From Citrus sinensis (Eukaryota; Streptophyta; Magnoliopsida; Sapindales; Rutaceae), in NCBI RefSeq assembly GCF_022201045.2, contig NC_068558.1, forward strand, positions 3,556,001 through 3,620,000: a DNA stretch of 64,000 bases, written 5' to 3'. The notes under the pieces are model-generated. The model did not search any database and was not told the DNA's origin. It was given only the letters and a program-made list of their open reading frames with translations. The position numbers were made by a program, and so were the translations under genes. Position 1 is the first letter of the stretch, and each line of letters starts with the position of its first letter. Of this stretch, positions 28,756 to 42,342 are shown in pieces.

Positions 28756-30193
28756 TCAAGCAGTCTCTTGTTCAAACTCTTCACCCTCTGATTCATCTCC
28801 ATGGTCAGCATCATCATCGTCTGCATCATTATCGAAGTCTTCTTTATCATTATCAACCGTGGTTTTCCCGATCACAATGAGGTTGCTATTAGTTTTTCTG
28901 ATTTCATTACACTGCCAAATGGATCACAAGAATGATAAGTAAGTAAATCATAAAGGAATGGAAAGGAAAGGGATGAATGGCATAAAAAATAGTTCAGCGC
29001 ACATAGTGATCATAGAGAATGAGAAAGTGTCTGCTAGTGCTCCTGATATATTGACTTCGATATTTAGCATTCGACAAAGGCACAACCACAGCTTTGATAC
29101 TTCCAGATCCTAATGGCCATGGATTAGTTAAGAACCATCTCAGCATAAAAAGTTCTGAGTTTACTCCCTTCAGAAATGCTTCTTATAAAGGACCAACAAA
29201 AGTTGATACACTTGAGGATCAGGATTTTGAAGCAAAAGCATGAAAAAGAGGCCGACAAGATGGTAAACACCATGGCTGTAGAAATCTCCAATGGACCTCA
29301 AAATCATGTCTTGTCACAAAAATCTGTCACCACATTCAAATTCTAGCATTTAAAGATGCGATAACCTCCAAAGATTGTTTAAGAGAGTTTCCAACCTAGT
29401 ACATTTAGGATACATAACATCTCCAAGTAGAAGAACATCAAAATTAAACTGCTTGTCTTCCCCTGAATCCAATATAGTTAAAGAAAACTTAGAAAATGCA
29501 GACATATGGAATGAAGTTCACCTTGCACTTAAGAATGCCTACAATCATGAGCTCTTTATTTAGCATCCCTTTCATAGCACTTTTTCCAAATTTATGAATG
29601 AAAGGGCTGGGTGCAATAGTGTAAATCTTCGACTTCAATCTGATCATCGCTGCAGTAATTAACTCATTCATTTATTTCGGAAAAGCTCCCTACAGTGCTA
29701 TACATCCACAATCATTCATATCATCAGTTAGTGTCTCTAATCAATCTATCTAGAGGCAAAGCTCGATTTCATGTCCAACTCCAAATCATTCCCAATCATA
29801 ATCAAATTTCTAGTTGACAAAAGCAAAATAGAACACTTTTATCGTTTGTTCTGCTAAATTACGATTATCCATCGCATATTTAAAGCCTCCAAGCTCATAG
29901 GAATCGAGTTTATTGTTAATCGAGGTGTGTTAATTTTGAGTATTATGAATTAAATTCATGAAAAAAATGTCGAATCATATGTGAGCAAATAGAAGGTATC
30001 ATAAAACGGCACAGTCAAATTGAATCGAGGAGTGAAAACAAAAATATACCTTCTCTTCGAATTCGGATTCTTCCAGAGTGAGGAGGAATTCTTCGCTGTG
30101 AGGTTGGGGCCACTGAGATGGCAGCAAAAACGACGTCGGAATCGTCCTCGTTGACCACGGGTACTGCCTCATGAAAGCCGGAAACTGTAACAT
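28756..30193 (-). CDS. APC15: Anaphase-promoting complex subunit 15-like protein
   Basis: Small acidic protein of 99 residues from two exons (30193-30050 and 28911-28756), separated by an intron of about 1.1 kb. It starts MLQFPAFMRQYPW, continues with LLPSQWPQPHSEEFLLTLEESEFEEKCNEIRK, and then has NSNLIVIGK, which corresponds to the NNLVPIGK motif of animal APC15. The C-terminus is an Asp/Glu-rich tail. APC15 helps the anaphase-promoting complex turn over the mitotic checkpoint complex. The ATG at 30193 was chosen because only GTG codons lie upstream in frame. The family call rests on the central motif, tail composition and size; in plants this protein has often been labelled a transcription termination factor, without evidence I can see here. 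Confidence 0.75.
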
Positions 30194-31487
30194 GTCTCTC
30201 ACTTCCGCTTCTCACTCTCTAAGTCGCTGTGCGTTTCTGGCTGTTTCTGTTGAAGACAAAGACCGCCGCTAGTGCGTTTGTTTGGCGTGTGGGATAGAAC
30301 TATTCTGCCCCAGGCGCCGGAAAAGGTTATGCGCTCCACTTTTGTGGTATTGGTTTTATTCCGAGTAACTTTACGTTCCAAACACAATTGTTTTAAAATT
30401 ATTTTCCACCTTTATTAAATGAGATTTAGATATTTACACATGAATCTCAAGAATTGGTCAAAAACGGGCTAATTTATAACCTTCTGGAATTTAGATGGTT
30501 TATCATTTAAAATTTATATTAGTCAATTTCATTTGTATAATAAGTATGCAATATGATATTTCTCATTTTAAAAAAAATATATTTTTTATTACTATCACAT
30601 GGGTGATTCCAGTTCAAATTTTGTGTTTTTTTTTAAACTAAACGTACATATATAATTTTAGTCAAGAAGTTAAAAGATAAAAAATCAATACAAATTTTAA
30701 AACGTTATAAAATAATTTCATTTTTTATTTTTTAATTTATCTTTGACTTAATAAAACCCACATCCCTAATTAAAAAATCACACAACATTCTTCTCCCAAA
30801 TTAAATTGACTAATTGCCATTGAGGTGCGAGGGGGTGTTCAATATTTTTCAAAGGAATTTGGGTGAGAAATTGGAGATGTGGCGTAAAGAAGGTAATTTT
30901 GCCCCAAGTTATACAAAACCTGCCTAATAAACCTTGTGCTTATTTATTTGATCTTTAAAAAAAAGTAAAATGAGTGTTTGAGGGCAGCTACCCAAAATCA
31001 CAAGGAAAAGGCAGAGCAGTACAAGTCTCCGTCCTCATCTCTCCAATTGTTCCTCGTTCCAATCATCAAAAGTCTCCAATAACGACTAATAAATAACGGA
31101 AAGAAACCCAGAAAAGTACGAGAAGATAACTTACAACTTTGAAGAAGCAAAACGAAGCTTCTGATCATAAGTCATCACAATGACCTTTCCCAAAACGCAA
31201 GCCAATGCGCCAAAACAAAACCGACCGATTTTCTTTTCCATACTGGCAACTGTACAGTTTTTTTTTTTTTTCTATGCTAGAATTTAGAATTTCAACCTCA
31301 CTTCCCTCGTGTCCTTTTTAACTCCCTCCCACGTTTCCTGAATGGCTTCATCTTCACTCGTGTTCTCTCTCTTCTCCATTGCACCGTTCTTTAATATTAT
31401 TATTATTATTACAACTTACAATAAATACAGCCCATTTCCCTTTTCTTGTTCAAAACTTGTAAGAAGACCACTTATGTTTTGCCATTT
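30194..31487. other. Divergent promoter region between APC15 and the C2/GRAM gene
   Basis: The 5' ends of two divergently transcribed genes face each other across 1.3 kb. An upstream ATG at 31342 opens a 71-codon frame out of phase with the C2/GRAM start and overlapping it, so it could be an inhibitory uORF if transcription starts before it. An ATT repeat is at about 31397-31411. No other gene is seen. Confidence 0.5.
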
Positions 31488-34400
31488 ATGGTATCCACGA
31501 GGTTATACGTGTATGTGTTACAAGGGCAGGACTTGCTTGCCAAAGATTCTTATGTGAAAGTTCAGATTGGCAAGCACAAGTCTAAGTCTAGGATTTTGAA
31601 AAATAACACGAACCCAGTCTGGAATGAAGAGTTTGTTTTTAGGGTGCATAATATCGATGATGAAGAGTTGGTTGTGTCTGTGTTTCAGCATAATGATGAT
31701 TCAGGCTTGTTCGGTAGCTCCGGGGAGTTGATGGGTCGGGTTCGGGTTCCGGTTTCTTCGATTGCTGCTGAAGATAATCATATGTTGCCGCCAACTTGGT
31801 TTTCTCTTGAAACTCCCAAGACTGGCAAGTTTACCAATAAAGATTGCGGTTAGTGTGTGTTTCTCTCTCTGTGCTCATATTTCTATGGTTGTGTTTTTCC
31901 GGTTTTAGGAATGGAATATTTGTAATGTTTCTGTTGTAAAGCATTGAACAACTGAATAATTAGAAAGTCCAAATGAAACTTGAATAAATTTTTAGGAACT
32001 ACATTCTTTGGTGTCCTTAGTTTTCTCCTATGGTAGAATGACATAGTTCATGTGATAACAACAAAAGAATTGCAATGGACGCTACTTGAAAATCCATGGT
32101 TCACTCTGCGGAAACTGCATGCAATATGTGAACTCTGTTGTTAGCAGGAATAGCAGAAATTGCGATAGGTGAAATCTGTTCCCACTTGGATTCAATTTCT
32201 CAATTGTTATCTAGTTTCAGCTGCTTACTCTGGAATATTCTGGCATTGATCTTCTATCAGAGCTGCTTGTATATTAATCAAATCTGCAGAAGCAGCGTTT
32301 TGAAATGGCGCTTGCAATTTTAACTATCAATTTAGAGGTTATCTTATTGAGTTTACAAGATCTTCAGCCATTGTGTGCAGGCAAAATTCTCCTCACAATA
32401 TCCCTGAATGGAAAGGGCCACAATCTTTCTTCTAATCGCCTCCTTTACCTACATTCAAATGTCAGCTCCAATGAGTCCAAAGAATTGGAGGATCCATGTG
32501 TGTTATCTCCTGATGTATCTTGCTCGAAAGCTCCACGCTTAGATATAACAGAAGGGAAACACTTAATGAAGGCTATGGTAAGCTGTTTAGAGAAATGTTT
32601 TAACAAGAATGATCGAGGTTTGAAAACTGAAGATTCCTCAGAGTTATCCAGTACCCCATCTGATTACGAGGATTGTGTGGAGGAACATCCCCCCAGTCAT
32701 AACTTTGAAGAAGCTACAAAGATGATGCAGTCAAGAGAGAATGAACAAGATATGCCTGAAAACCTCCAGGGAGGCATTCTTCTTGATCAATTATACCAGG
32801 TATCCCCGTGCGATCTTAATACTTTTCTTTTTGCACCTGATTCACAGTTCAGGAAAGACCTGGCAGAACTTCAGGGAACAAAAGATGTCCAAGAGGGGCC
32901 ATGGGAGTGGAAATCAGGTGAAATGACCTGTTTAACACGAGCTGTTTCCTACATGAAAGCTGCAACGAAGTTAGTTAAGGCTGTAAAAGCCACAGAGCAG
33001 CAAACTTATCTTAAAGCTAACGGACAGGAATTTGCCATCTTGGTAACTGTAAGTACACCGGATGTTCCATATGGGAATACCTTCAATGTACAGTTGTTAT
33101 ACAAAATAATTCCCGGACCAGAGCTATCTTCAGGAGAAGATTCAAGCCATCTCATAATATCTTGGGGCATTGACTTTCACCAAAGCACAATGATGAGAGG
33201 CATGATTGAAGGAGGGGCCAGACAGGGGCTCAAGGAGAGTTTCGAGCAGTTTGCCAATTTGCTGGCTCAGAATCTTAAGATTCTAGATTCGAAAGATGCA
33301 TCAGACAAAGATCATATGCTGGCAACTTTGCAAACAGAACAACAGTCAGATTGGGAATTGGCATCTGAGTACTTTTGGAATTTCACTGTAGTTTCTGCTG
33401 GTTTTATGATTTTGTATGTTGTAGTGCACATTCTACTCTGTGAACCCAGCAAAAGGCAAGGTTTGGAATTTTATGGACTTGATTTGCCAGACAGTTTTGG
33501 GGAGCTCATCTCATGTGGCATTTTAGTGATTCAGTTGGAGCAGGTTTTTAACATGGTTGGACACTTTGTACGAGCTCGATTGCGAAAAGGTAAATACCGT
33601 AGTACCTCAGATTTATAGTATTGTTAAATTCAAAATAAAGCACCCTCACCCCCGGTATCACATTTATCTGTCCCTGGATTCACTTATATTACCCTTCTGT
33701 TTCAACAGGGAGTGATCATGGTGTTAAAGCTCAAGGTGATGGATGGGTTCTTACTGTGGCTTTAGTTGAAGGGGTCAATTTAGCATCCTTGGAAATGACA
33801 GGGTTATCAGATCCCTATGTCGTCTTTACCTGCAATGGTAAGACAAGAACAAGCTCTGTGCAGCTTCAAACTTGTGATCCTCAATGGCATGGTAGGGCCT
33901 TTTCTTGCTTATGTCACCATTTTTTTTCTTTGATTATTGTTTGTTCACCCATTTTGATGATGTTACGCAGATATACTTGAGTTTGATGCCATGGAAGAGC
34001 CACCATCAGTTTTAGATGTTGAGGTTTTTGATTTTGATGGTCCATTTGATCAGGCTACATCACTAGGGCATGCTGAGATCAATTTCTTGAAACACACTTC
34101 TACGGAGCTGGCAGATATGTGGGTCTCCCTTGAGGGGAAGCTTGCTCAGTCTGCTCAGTCAAAGGTACACTTGAGAATCTTCTTGGAAAATAACAATGGA
34201 GTTGAAACAATTAAGGAATACCTAACAAAGATGGAAAAGGAAGTTGGAAAGAAGGTAACCAGTCCCGTTACATTCATGTTCATCTGAGATAGCATCTCGT
34301 TACCTCATTCTTGTGTAATCCTACAACTCATTTATCTAGAGAAGAAATTTCTCTGTCTATCTGGATAGGTTTAGTAAATATATAGTTCTTCCATTGAACA

Positions 34401-36014
34401 TTCTGTTTATCTGCTTACTTTTTTCTTCTTTTGTATTTTGAAATTTGTCTAATTCCATATTGGATGCTTTACAGTTGAATCTAAGGTCACCTCATAGAAA
34501 TTCGACTTTCCAGAAACTTTTTGCATTGCCACCAGAAGAATTTCTAATCAAGGACTTTACATGCTACCTGAAGAGAAAAATGCCGTTACAGGTGTTATTT
34601 GGGTTACTTTACGAGTTCATATTTACCTTATTTGAGTGTCATAGGAATTTCAGGTGATGAATAAATGTCTGTCATGCTTGAATATTAATATAACTCTTTG
34701 CAATGGCCACAACAACATGCTGATTTTAAGAAGTTCTGCGACTTATATTCCAATTATTTTTTTTTTGGGGGGTACAGGGCCGGCTTTTTCTATCTGCAAG
34801 GATTGTTGGGTTTTATGCAAATTTATTTGGAAATAAAACCAAATTTTTCTTTCTCTGGGAGGATATCGAAGACATTCAAATACTTTCCCCCTCACTGGCA
34901 ACTGTTGGCAGCCCTTCACTGGTCATAATTCTGTGGAAGGGACGAGGTCTTGATGCAAGGCATGGTGCAAAGTCCCAAGATGAGGAAGGCAGACTTAGAT
35001 TTTATTTTCAGTCATTTGTTTCATTCAATGATGCATCCAGGTATTAGAGAGATTATCTACTTCAGGTCCATACAATAGTTATAAACATGGTTTACAGATT
35101 GCCATATTACATCTATTTGTTAAATTTTTTGGGTCGCCGTGGTATAAACCAGGACAATTATGGCCTTGTGGAGATCAAGAACGCTGACCGCTTATCAGAA
35201 GGAACAAATTGCAGAAGAGCAGCAGGTTCAAGAAGAAATGTCAACGGCTGCAGATCGTGGATCGGTTCCAAACTTTGAAGATGCAAAAATGTCAAAGGTT
35301 TACAACGCTGAACTTCCTATTAGTGTAAGCAGTCATTTCGCTTCTCAACCTGAAAGTTCGTATGACATAGCATGCGACAATGCATTTTTTAGCGTCGTTG
35401 TCATTGATAATTTGCAGGTAAAAGCGTTAATGGAAATGTTTGATGGAGGAAAGTTGGAGCACCAAGTTATGGAGAAATCCGGTTGTCATAATTACATTAC
35501 TACTCCATGGGATCCCGTGAAGCCAGGTGTTTGTGAAAGGCATCTCTCTTACAGATTCAACCGCCATGTTTCAATATTTGGAGGGGAAGTAACCTGCACA
35601 CAGCAAAAGTCCCCACTAGCAAGTGGTGAAGGTTGGATTGTGAATGAAGGCATGTCCTTGCACGATGTTCCATTTGATGACCACTTCCGTGTATGTGAAA
35701 TTATTTTTTCCCCCCCTGATATCTAATATTACTCTCCATTGTTTCAAATGGTTCTTGTTTCTGCCAAACATAATTTTGATCTGTTGTATTCTGGAATCCA
35801 GGTCCACTTTAGGTATGAGATTGAGAAATCTCCCCTTGCTCATAATGCATGCAAATGTGCCATTTACATTGGGATATCGTGGCTGAAAAGCACCAAATTC
35901 CAGCAGAGAATTACTCAAAACATAACGGAGAAGTTTACACATCGTCTGAAAGAAATGATTGAGCTGGTTGAGCGAGAGATTCTGTTTGCAACTCAACAAG
36001 ATGCTTCTGTTTGA
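31488..36014 (+). CDS. C2 and GRAM domain protein with VASt domains
   Basis: Likely membrane-associated lipid-binding protein, closest by memory to Arabidopsis At5g50170. Nine exons join in frame: 31488-31848, 32381-33589, 33709-33891, 33971-34254, 34475-34591, 34778-35040, 35153-35324, 35418-35690 and 35802-36014, giving 1024 residues. Domains: N-terminal C2 (about 1-110, RLYVYVLQGQDLLAKDSYVK), first VASt (about 250-405), hydrophobic segment about 456-473 (FTVVSAGFMILYVVVHIL), second C2 (about 535-640, NLASLEMTGLSDPYVVF), GRAM (about 690-765, ending FFFLWEDIEDIQ) and second VASt (about 850-1010). VASt and GRAM together suggest sterol or lipid transfer at membrane contacts. The 93-bp intron 35325-35417 has no in-frame stop; I removed it because the spliced product matches the family. 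The start is the first in-frame ATG, three codons before the conserved RLYVYV. Confidence 0.92.
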
Positions 36015-36730
36015 CAAATACTTTTGTCCCATCTTGCTACTTTTTCTTGTACGGAAAACTTTAAAGATAGGATAGCTGCGTAATGTTCTTTACATGTTCG
36101 GAGGGTTTTTTTTTCCCCTCTTAATTGTAATTCATTACAGAATTGTCAATAGGATTTTACTCATTTGAATATTAACAAACGACTTGTAAGATTTGTCGAT
36201 CTCGTGCACAAGATTTTCTGGAATGATTCCTATTTTCTAGTGCAAGTTGCTGTAAGGTGAAAGATAAAAGGCCTCCAATCCAAAGATGTGTGTCCATTAC
36301 GTGATCGGAAGAATGTGATTCCCCGCAATCATGCTACTTCTACAGTTGTTGTAAGCTTTAGAAGATTTAAGTAGTCTAATTCCATCCTAACGCAGATGCG
36401 CAAGATTACTACTAGGAAAGTTTGTAGTTACACAAAAAGGACCCAAATGGAATGATGCCGGCATTGTCTTTTCAACAGTCCCAATTCCCAAACACAGGCC
36501 ATGCACCATTTAACACGTCACCCGCGCGTAACAATCATAACTGCCAATACCGTTATCCTCGTCGAAACCGCCAATCACTCTCGAACGGCGAACTCTTCCT
36601 CCTACTTGTATGTGCTCCTCAATCAAACATCCATTTCATATTTCATTATCACATTTCTCTCTCTCTCTCTCTCTCTCTCGGTTGTTCTTTCTTAATCAAT
36701 AATCAGTAATCACAAACAAAACGTCCGACA
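36015..36730. other. Intergenic with (TC)12 microsatellite in the PIRL leader
   Basis: 3' side of the C2/GRAM gene and promoter of the PIRL gene. (TC)12 lies at 36656-36679, about 50 bp before the start codon and therefore probably in the 5' UTR or core promoter, as is common for plant pyrimidine-rich initiators. Confidence 0.6.
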
Positions 36731-38865
36731 ATGGATCCGAACCCGAAAACATTCCCCATTCTCTCCTTCGTCATGCAGCGCCTTCCCACATTCGGACCCA
36801 GAACCACCGCGGAATACGATGTCGAGCAGCCCGATCCCTCCTCTTCGGGTCAAGCCCAATCCCAGAAGAACCCCGTTATCGTTGACCAAATGCCTCATTT
36901 GTCCGACCCCAAACTCGTCTCCGCCATGCGCCGCGCCATCCACGACGTGTACCAGACCCGATCCGTGCTCCAAACCCTCGGCCCGCGACCCGACCACGAG
37001 ACAATCGATAAGACCAAAGCCAGGATCGTGGAGATTGACTCCGAACTCGCGAAATCGTTAGAGGGCATCGTGCACTCGATCCGAGAGACCGACGTGGACC
37101 AATTCGAGTGGCGGGTCCAGTTGGCGGACAAGGAAAAGGCGCTCCGCGAGGATTCAGCGAAGGAGAAGAACGCGTGCAAAAAGATTCTGGAATTGGATGA
37201 CATGCACGAGGCGTACGAGAAGATGCTGAAGGAGGCGGAGGAGCGGCTGGTGAAGATCTACGAGAGGGCGGAGAATGGGGAAGAGGAGGTGCCTCCGGTG
37301 AGGGAAGAAGTGAATGAGGAGGTTATGGGTTTGCTTCAAGAAGCTGCCGGAAAGTCTTTGGAGCAAGTCGATTTGTCTTCCAGGGGACTGCGCTTCTTGC
37401 CCGAGGCTTTTGGCAGGATCGCTGGTTTGAGGCTCATGAGCTTGTCTAACAATCACCTGGAGGTTTTTATATTCTTGCTATTTCAATTTTTTAATACGCT
37501 CTTATGATTTGTGTTTATTAGTTTTTTGATGGATTTCAAATTTGAGCCCACAAATACAATAATTTATAGTACGCCTATAAGATAATTAATACAGATTAAA
37601 AAAAAAAAATGTATTATACGATTGCAGTCATTAATTATTTGACTTTCCCGGCTTGAAATTTTGTTTGTTTGCATGTAAATGAGGTATTGGTTGAATAATG
37701 TTTGTGTGTGTATTCACATTGAGACACACAAAGCACGTAGAGAAATTTGTGCTGCAAACTGTTAAAGAGATGATAACCATCTTTTCTGAAGGTGTAGATT
37801 GTAAACGTATCCACTATCCATGCATGTCCCTGTTTTAATTTGATGATCTAATTGAAGAAATGGGAGCTTTAAAATAAATTAGTGTTAAACTGTTATGTCC
37901 TTCAGTTTTGGCTTTTTATTTTAATTTTTTTTTTCTTATATCTGAGAACCTTTGTGGGGGGAAATAGGTAATTCCTGACTCAATAGCTGGATTAGTGAAT
38001 CTGGAGGAACTTAATCTGGCTTCAAATCTTCTAGAGACGCTGCCTGACTCTATTGGGTTGTTGGATAATCTGAAGATCCTGGATGTCTCGGGCAACAAAT
38101 TAAGTGCCTTACCTGATTCCATCTCTCATTGCAGGTATTTTGGTTACACCTTAAATTTTTGTTCTCTGTAGAGATATCAGAATTTTTTGTTCTATGTTCT
38201 GAGTGATGCACAGGTCATTGGTGGAGCTGGATGCAAGCTTCAATCGCCTAGCTTATTTGCCAACTAATATTGGACATGAGTTGGTGAATCTTCAGAAGCT
38301 TCTGGTCCCTTTGAACAAGATTCGTTTCCTCCCCACTTCGATAGGTGAAATGGCGTCTTTGCATCATCTGGATGCTCACTTTAATGAGCTCCATGGCCTT
38401 CCAGCAACAATTGGGAAGTTGACGAACCTTGAGATCCTCAATGTATCCAGTAATTTTACCGATATGAAAGAACTTCCAGAAACCTTTGGTGAACTGACAA
38501 ACCTCAAAGAACTTGATCTCAGCAACAACCAGATTCATGCTCTTCCGAATACATTCGGTCGGCTTGACCAATTGGTTAAGCTCAACCTGGAAGAAAATCC
38601 TATGGTTATCCCACCTGTGGAGGTCGTGAAGGAGGGGGTTGGAGCTGTCAAAACTTTTATGGCAAAGAGGTGGCTCGACATACTGTTGGAGGAAGAGCGG
38701 CGATCCATGCTTAAGCTTGAAGGCAATAATAATGAAGGTGAACAGATGCCGACTGGATGGCTGACCCGCAGCACCTCGTGGTTGAAAACTGTTGGTGAAA
38801 ATGTCTCGGGAATTTTAGGAGGTGGGAATTCTCCTAGGGACCCTTGCCTTGATCAGCAGCTTTAA
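36731..38865 (+). CDS. PIRL9: Plant intracellular Ras-group-related LRR protein, PIRL9-like
   Basis: Cytoplasmic leucine-rich-repeat protein of the plant-specific PIRL family. Three exons (36731-37462, 37968-38134, 38214-38865) give 516 residues. The N-terminal [15 protein letters not shown] and [13 protein letters not shown] are family signatures. A charged, probably coiled region spans about 90-210. About nine to ten LRRs of roughly 23 residues follow from about 215 to 440 (for example [37 protein letters not shown]). The C-terminus has [16 protein letters not shown] and ends [12 protein letters not shown]. In Arabidopsis, PIRL1 and PIRL9 are redundantly needed for pollen development; that role is inferred here. 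PIRL1 versus PIRL9 cannot be separated with confidence. Confidence 0.92.
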
Positions 38866-41800
38866 CTTCATGGTCTGGATATCTCGAGCATCCACAGATC
38901 TTTTCATGGGCAATTTACACTCCGTAAAAGATTGAAGAGATGGTTTTCTGTTACTGCTTATATACTTGCCGATAATTTATCTGAAGTATTAATTAATGCG
39001 GCGTAGCTTAGAGAGACGAATCTCTCAATAAATTTGTTTTTTTGTTCAGATTAATTCCAGGGAATTAATGTAGCTTTTCGCAGAATATTAAATCTGCCCG
39101 GTTGCCTGCTAAGTAAAATGTTTTAATGCTTTTATATTTATATACTGAAACGCTTATTTCAAATGTAAAAGAGACTAGTGTTTCATCACCCTTCCTTCTA
39201 CCACACTAATGAAATCCCGCTTCCGTGAAATACAGTTATGACTTATAATATCCATGTTTCAAATTAAGTGAACATCCACCGATTGCATAACGCCACAATT
39301 CTTGTTACGAACTCTTAGCACCCCCATATAGCACAGATGATGGTTAATTCTTGGGGCCCATTTGGCTCTGATACAGCCCAACTGTTGGGGTATTTGGTAA
39401 CGCCCACTGGGCTTTTTTGTTGTTGTTTTTTTTTGGGTAATTGTTGAATAGTTTAATAAATTAACCCAAAGAAAAGAAAGAAAAAAAAAAAAAACTTATT
39501 CTTGACCATATATACATTAGTTTTTCCTCAGTAACTTTTATCCAATAACAAAAGTAACTTACAAGCCAGGCACCTTGCCACCAAACAAACCCTTTAATCT
39601 ATAAAACAGCCGATATGTAAAACTTCATCCTCTTAGCATTGCTGAAATAACCATAAATGCATGCTCCATAAGTTTAATAATTAAAAATTGTCAAGCCTCG
39701 CCTCGACTTACGTTCTAAAATCAGAATGGAGAAGTGGCTGCATGGGTGATTCAGATGTTACACTTATGGCCCTGTTTGACGGAGCTGGCTAAGTTACAGA
39801 TTCTGTAACTTACAGGTCCAACTGTAGCCAACTCTTATTGCCTGCATTTGCACGGTTTTTCTCTCTCCTCAAGACACGTGTGCTGCTTCCCATTTGGTGT
39901 GTACGTTACAGATTCTGTAACGTAGATTGGTCCCTGTTTGACATGTCCTTTGTATAGGCTAATTGTAATTGGTGGCCCTGTTTTGATTGATACGAATCCA
40001 ATGTTCAGCAAAACAAATGGAGCCATTACACCTCATCATTAATTGAAGGCTTTGTGCAGCTTTTGCCGCATTATCGACACCTGTGAGGAATTAAGCTGCA
40101 TGCCATTAACTTTTAAGCATATATAAAATTTATTTAATCAAGTAAACTTATTTAATTTTATATAATTAGTTACGAAATTAGTAAAGTTGAACGGTAACAA
40201 TAATAAAACGATCATAACAATTCGTTGCTGGCAGCATAATTTTTGTAACTATTGACTTTAAGTTGGGTATTATGCGAATCTTCATCGTTTTTTTTTTTAT
40301 TACTATTATACAAGATTGTAGGTATTACAATTAATATTTATAAACAGATTCTACAATTAAAATATTTTTTATGGCATGCACTCCTCTGAAGTACTGCACA
40401 AATTTTTTAAATTCTCTCAAATATTCGAGGGTTGTCCACTCCACTCACATTTTGTGAGGGATGCACTGACTCCACTCAATTATTTAATAATTAAGGGATG
40501 ATTGTAAATAACCTCCATAAATATTTTTATGAAAACTCGAACTATTACATTCAATATTATAAGTGTAAGGACTCTCTCACTCGACCAAAGACCCATTAAT
40601 GCGAATCTTCATTGCTAGAGCTACGCAATGGTGCATATACTGGCGAAAACAAAAATTTTATTTATTGTAGGTTTACAGTCAAATTTTTGAATTCCAAAAC
40701 TTTGACTATTTACGGCTAATGGAATCTCTATTTTCACGATACATGTACTGTTGCATAGATTGACTGATAATAATTTCGTTGGTACAAAAAATGATATCAA
40801 TAAATATCGAAATGTGATCAGAAACTGGGTCAGTATTATATTTTTATTTATAAATTTTGAATAATAAATTTAAAAAGATAAAATAAAAACTTTAAGACAT
40901 TAACAATTATAAAAAATTGATTTAATATAAATAATTATATAAAATATTATTATATATAAATACTCAATAATATAACACCAAATATTATATAGTATTAAAA
41001 TAATATATTATTAACATAATACATCTTAATACGATGGATCATGATTCTTTCCTGATCTGATTATGTTCTGAACAAATAATTCGATTGTTGATTGTTGTTA
41101 ATAAATAAATAAATAAAATTAAATCTTACTAATACACTACTATTAAAAGATACATAATAAAAAAAATTTTAAAAATCAATAAAACTCAGATAAGAAAAAT
41201 ATCTTATTCCTAATATCATACATCCTGCATTAAATAACATACAGACCTCATGAATTATCGACACGTCTACTCTCTATTGTGCATGCAAATGCAATTAACA
41301 AGCTGTTAAGTCCGTAGTCAGAGCATCATCAATTTGGGTGGTTGAAAACCACTTGCGGCTTGCCTGACCAGTTTAATTATTTCCACATCATTTCCATTTT
41401 CGAGTCCCAAGGAAGGAAGCAGTTGGTATGGAGTAGGTATTGCCGCCGGTCAGTGCAAGAAGATGAAATAATATTCATGAGGCTCTCCAAGCTGGTTGAA
41501 TATATATACATTTATCTATATATATATTATCACCGACAACAACGTAAAATAGTTTATTAATTAAACATAATAATGTACGTGGTTTGTTTTCAATTAAGCA
41601 ATAAGAGCCTAGAGGTAAGATATTTTATAAGCTTAATTATATCACTTGACTCTTTTCACATATATAAGATAACAGGTAGTGACGTTAAAACTTCTTAATG
41701 GATGTGGTGGTATCTTGATCTTCTTTTTCCATTATCTGCGATGCTGGCACACATATGGCCATCCCATCTTTGAAGTGGTTAAGGGAGATCTGTTTCTACT

Positions 41801-42329
41801 TATCACAAACCCTCTTTAATTATTATTGTCTTCTATAGTTAACTCAATTTTTTTTTGCCTTGGCCTAATCAACCATCATCAATTCAAAGTTGTCCGCTCT
41901 GCCGGTTCAAACTCCAAAGTTAGGTTATCATTTTTTTTATAATTTATTACCACATTTGATAAAAAGATAGATTTTATAGTACCTTTATTATATTCTACTC
42001 ATTTAATCCATATATAATATGTGTGCATAAATTAAATATAATTATTAATGTAATTTTTTAAAATAAAACATATATTTTATATATGTATTAAGTAGGCGTA
42101 GTACAACATAATTACTCTGAAATCTCCTTAGATAAAGTGACATTTATATGAAGCAATTGAATTATTTGCCAGTCATTTTCAAAGTCTAAAAACCAAAGAG
42201 AGCAAGTTGTGTATGCTACTTCCGCACTCCTGTACCGCCGCAATAGTATTTGTAGTATTTACTATGTAACTTTTTTAAAAGTGAGAAACCACACCCTAGT
42301 TTATTTTTTTTTAAGCTGAGCATCAAATA
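38866..42329. other. 3.5-kb intergenic stretch without a recognised gene
   Basis: AT-rich, with no credible coding frame. Short frames such as 41342-41560 encode low-complexity Tyr/Ile tails from TA repeats. A duplicated 17-bp near-palindrome at 39793-39921 is listed separately. Confidence 0.5.
39793..39921. repeat. Two identical copies of a 17-bp near-palindrome
   Basis: GTTACAGATTCTGTAAC occurs at 39793-39809 and again, identical, at 39905-39921; each half is the reverse complement of the other around a central T. GGCCCTGTTTGACGG lies just before the first copy and GTCCCTGTTTGACAT just after the second, so a small decayed MITE is possible, but no target duplication was found. Confidence 0.7.
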
Positions 42330-42342
42330 TAGGAATGACAAT

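Noticed and set aside
30194-30215. Upstream start for the APC15-like protein
   Set aside because: The longer frames begin with GTG codons; MLQFPAF at 30193 is the first ATG and matches the family start.
39769-40025. MITE with GGCCCTGTTTG-like ends
   Set aside because: The right end (reversed GGCTCCATTTG) matches weakly and no target duplication could be found.
41342-41560. 72-codon plus-strand frame
   Set aside because: The C-terminal half is a translation of TATA microsatellite and there is no upstream exon or similarity.
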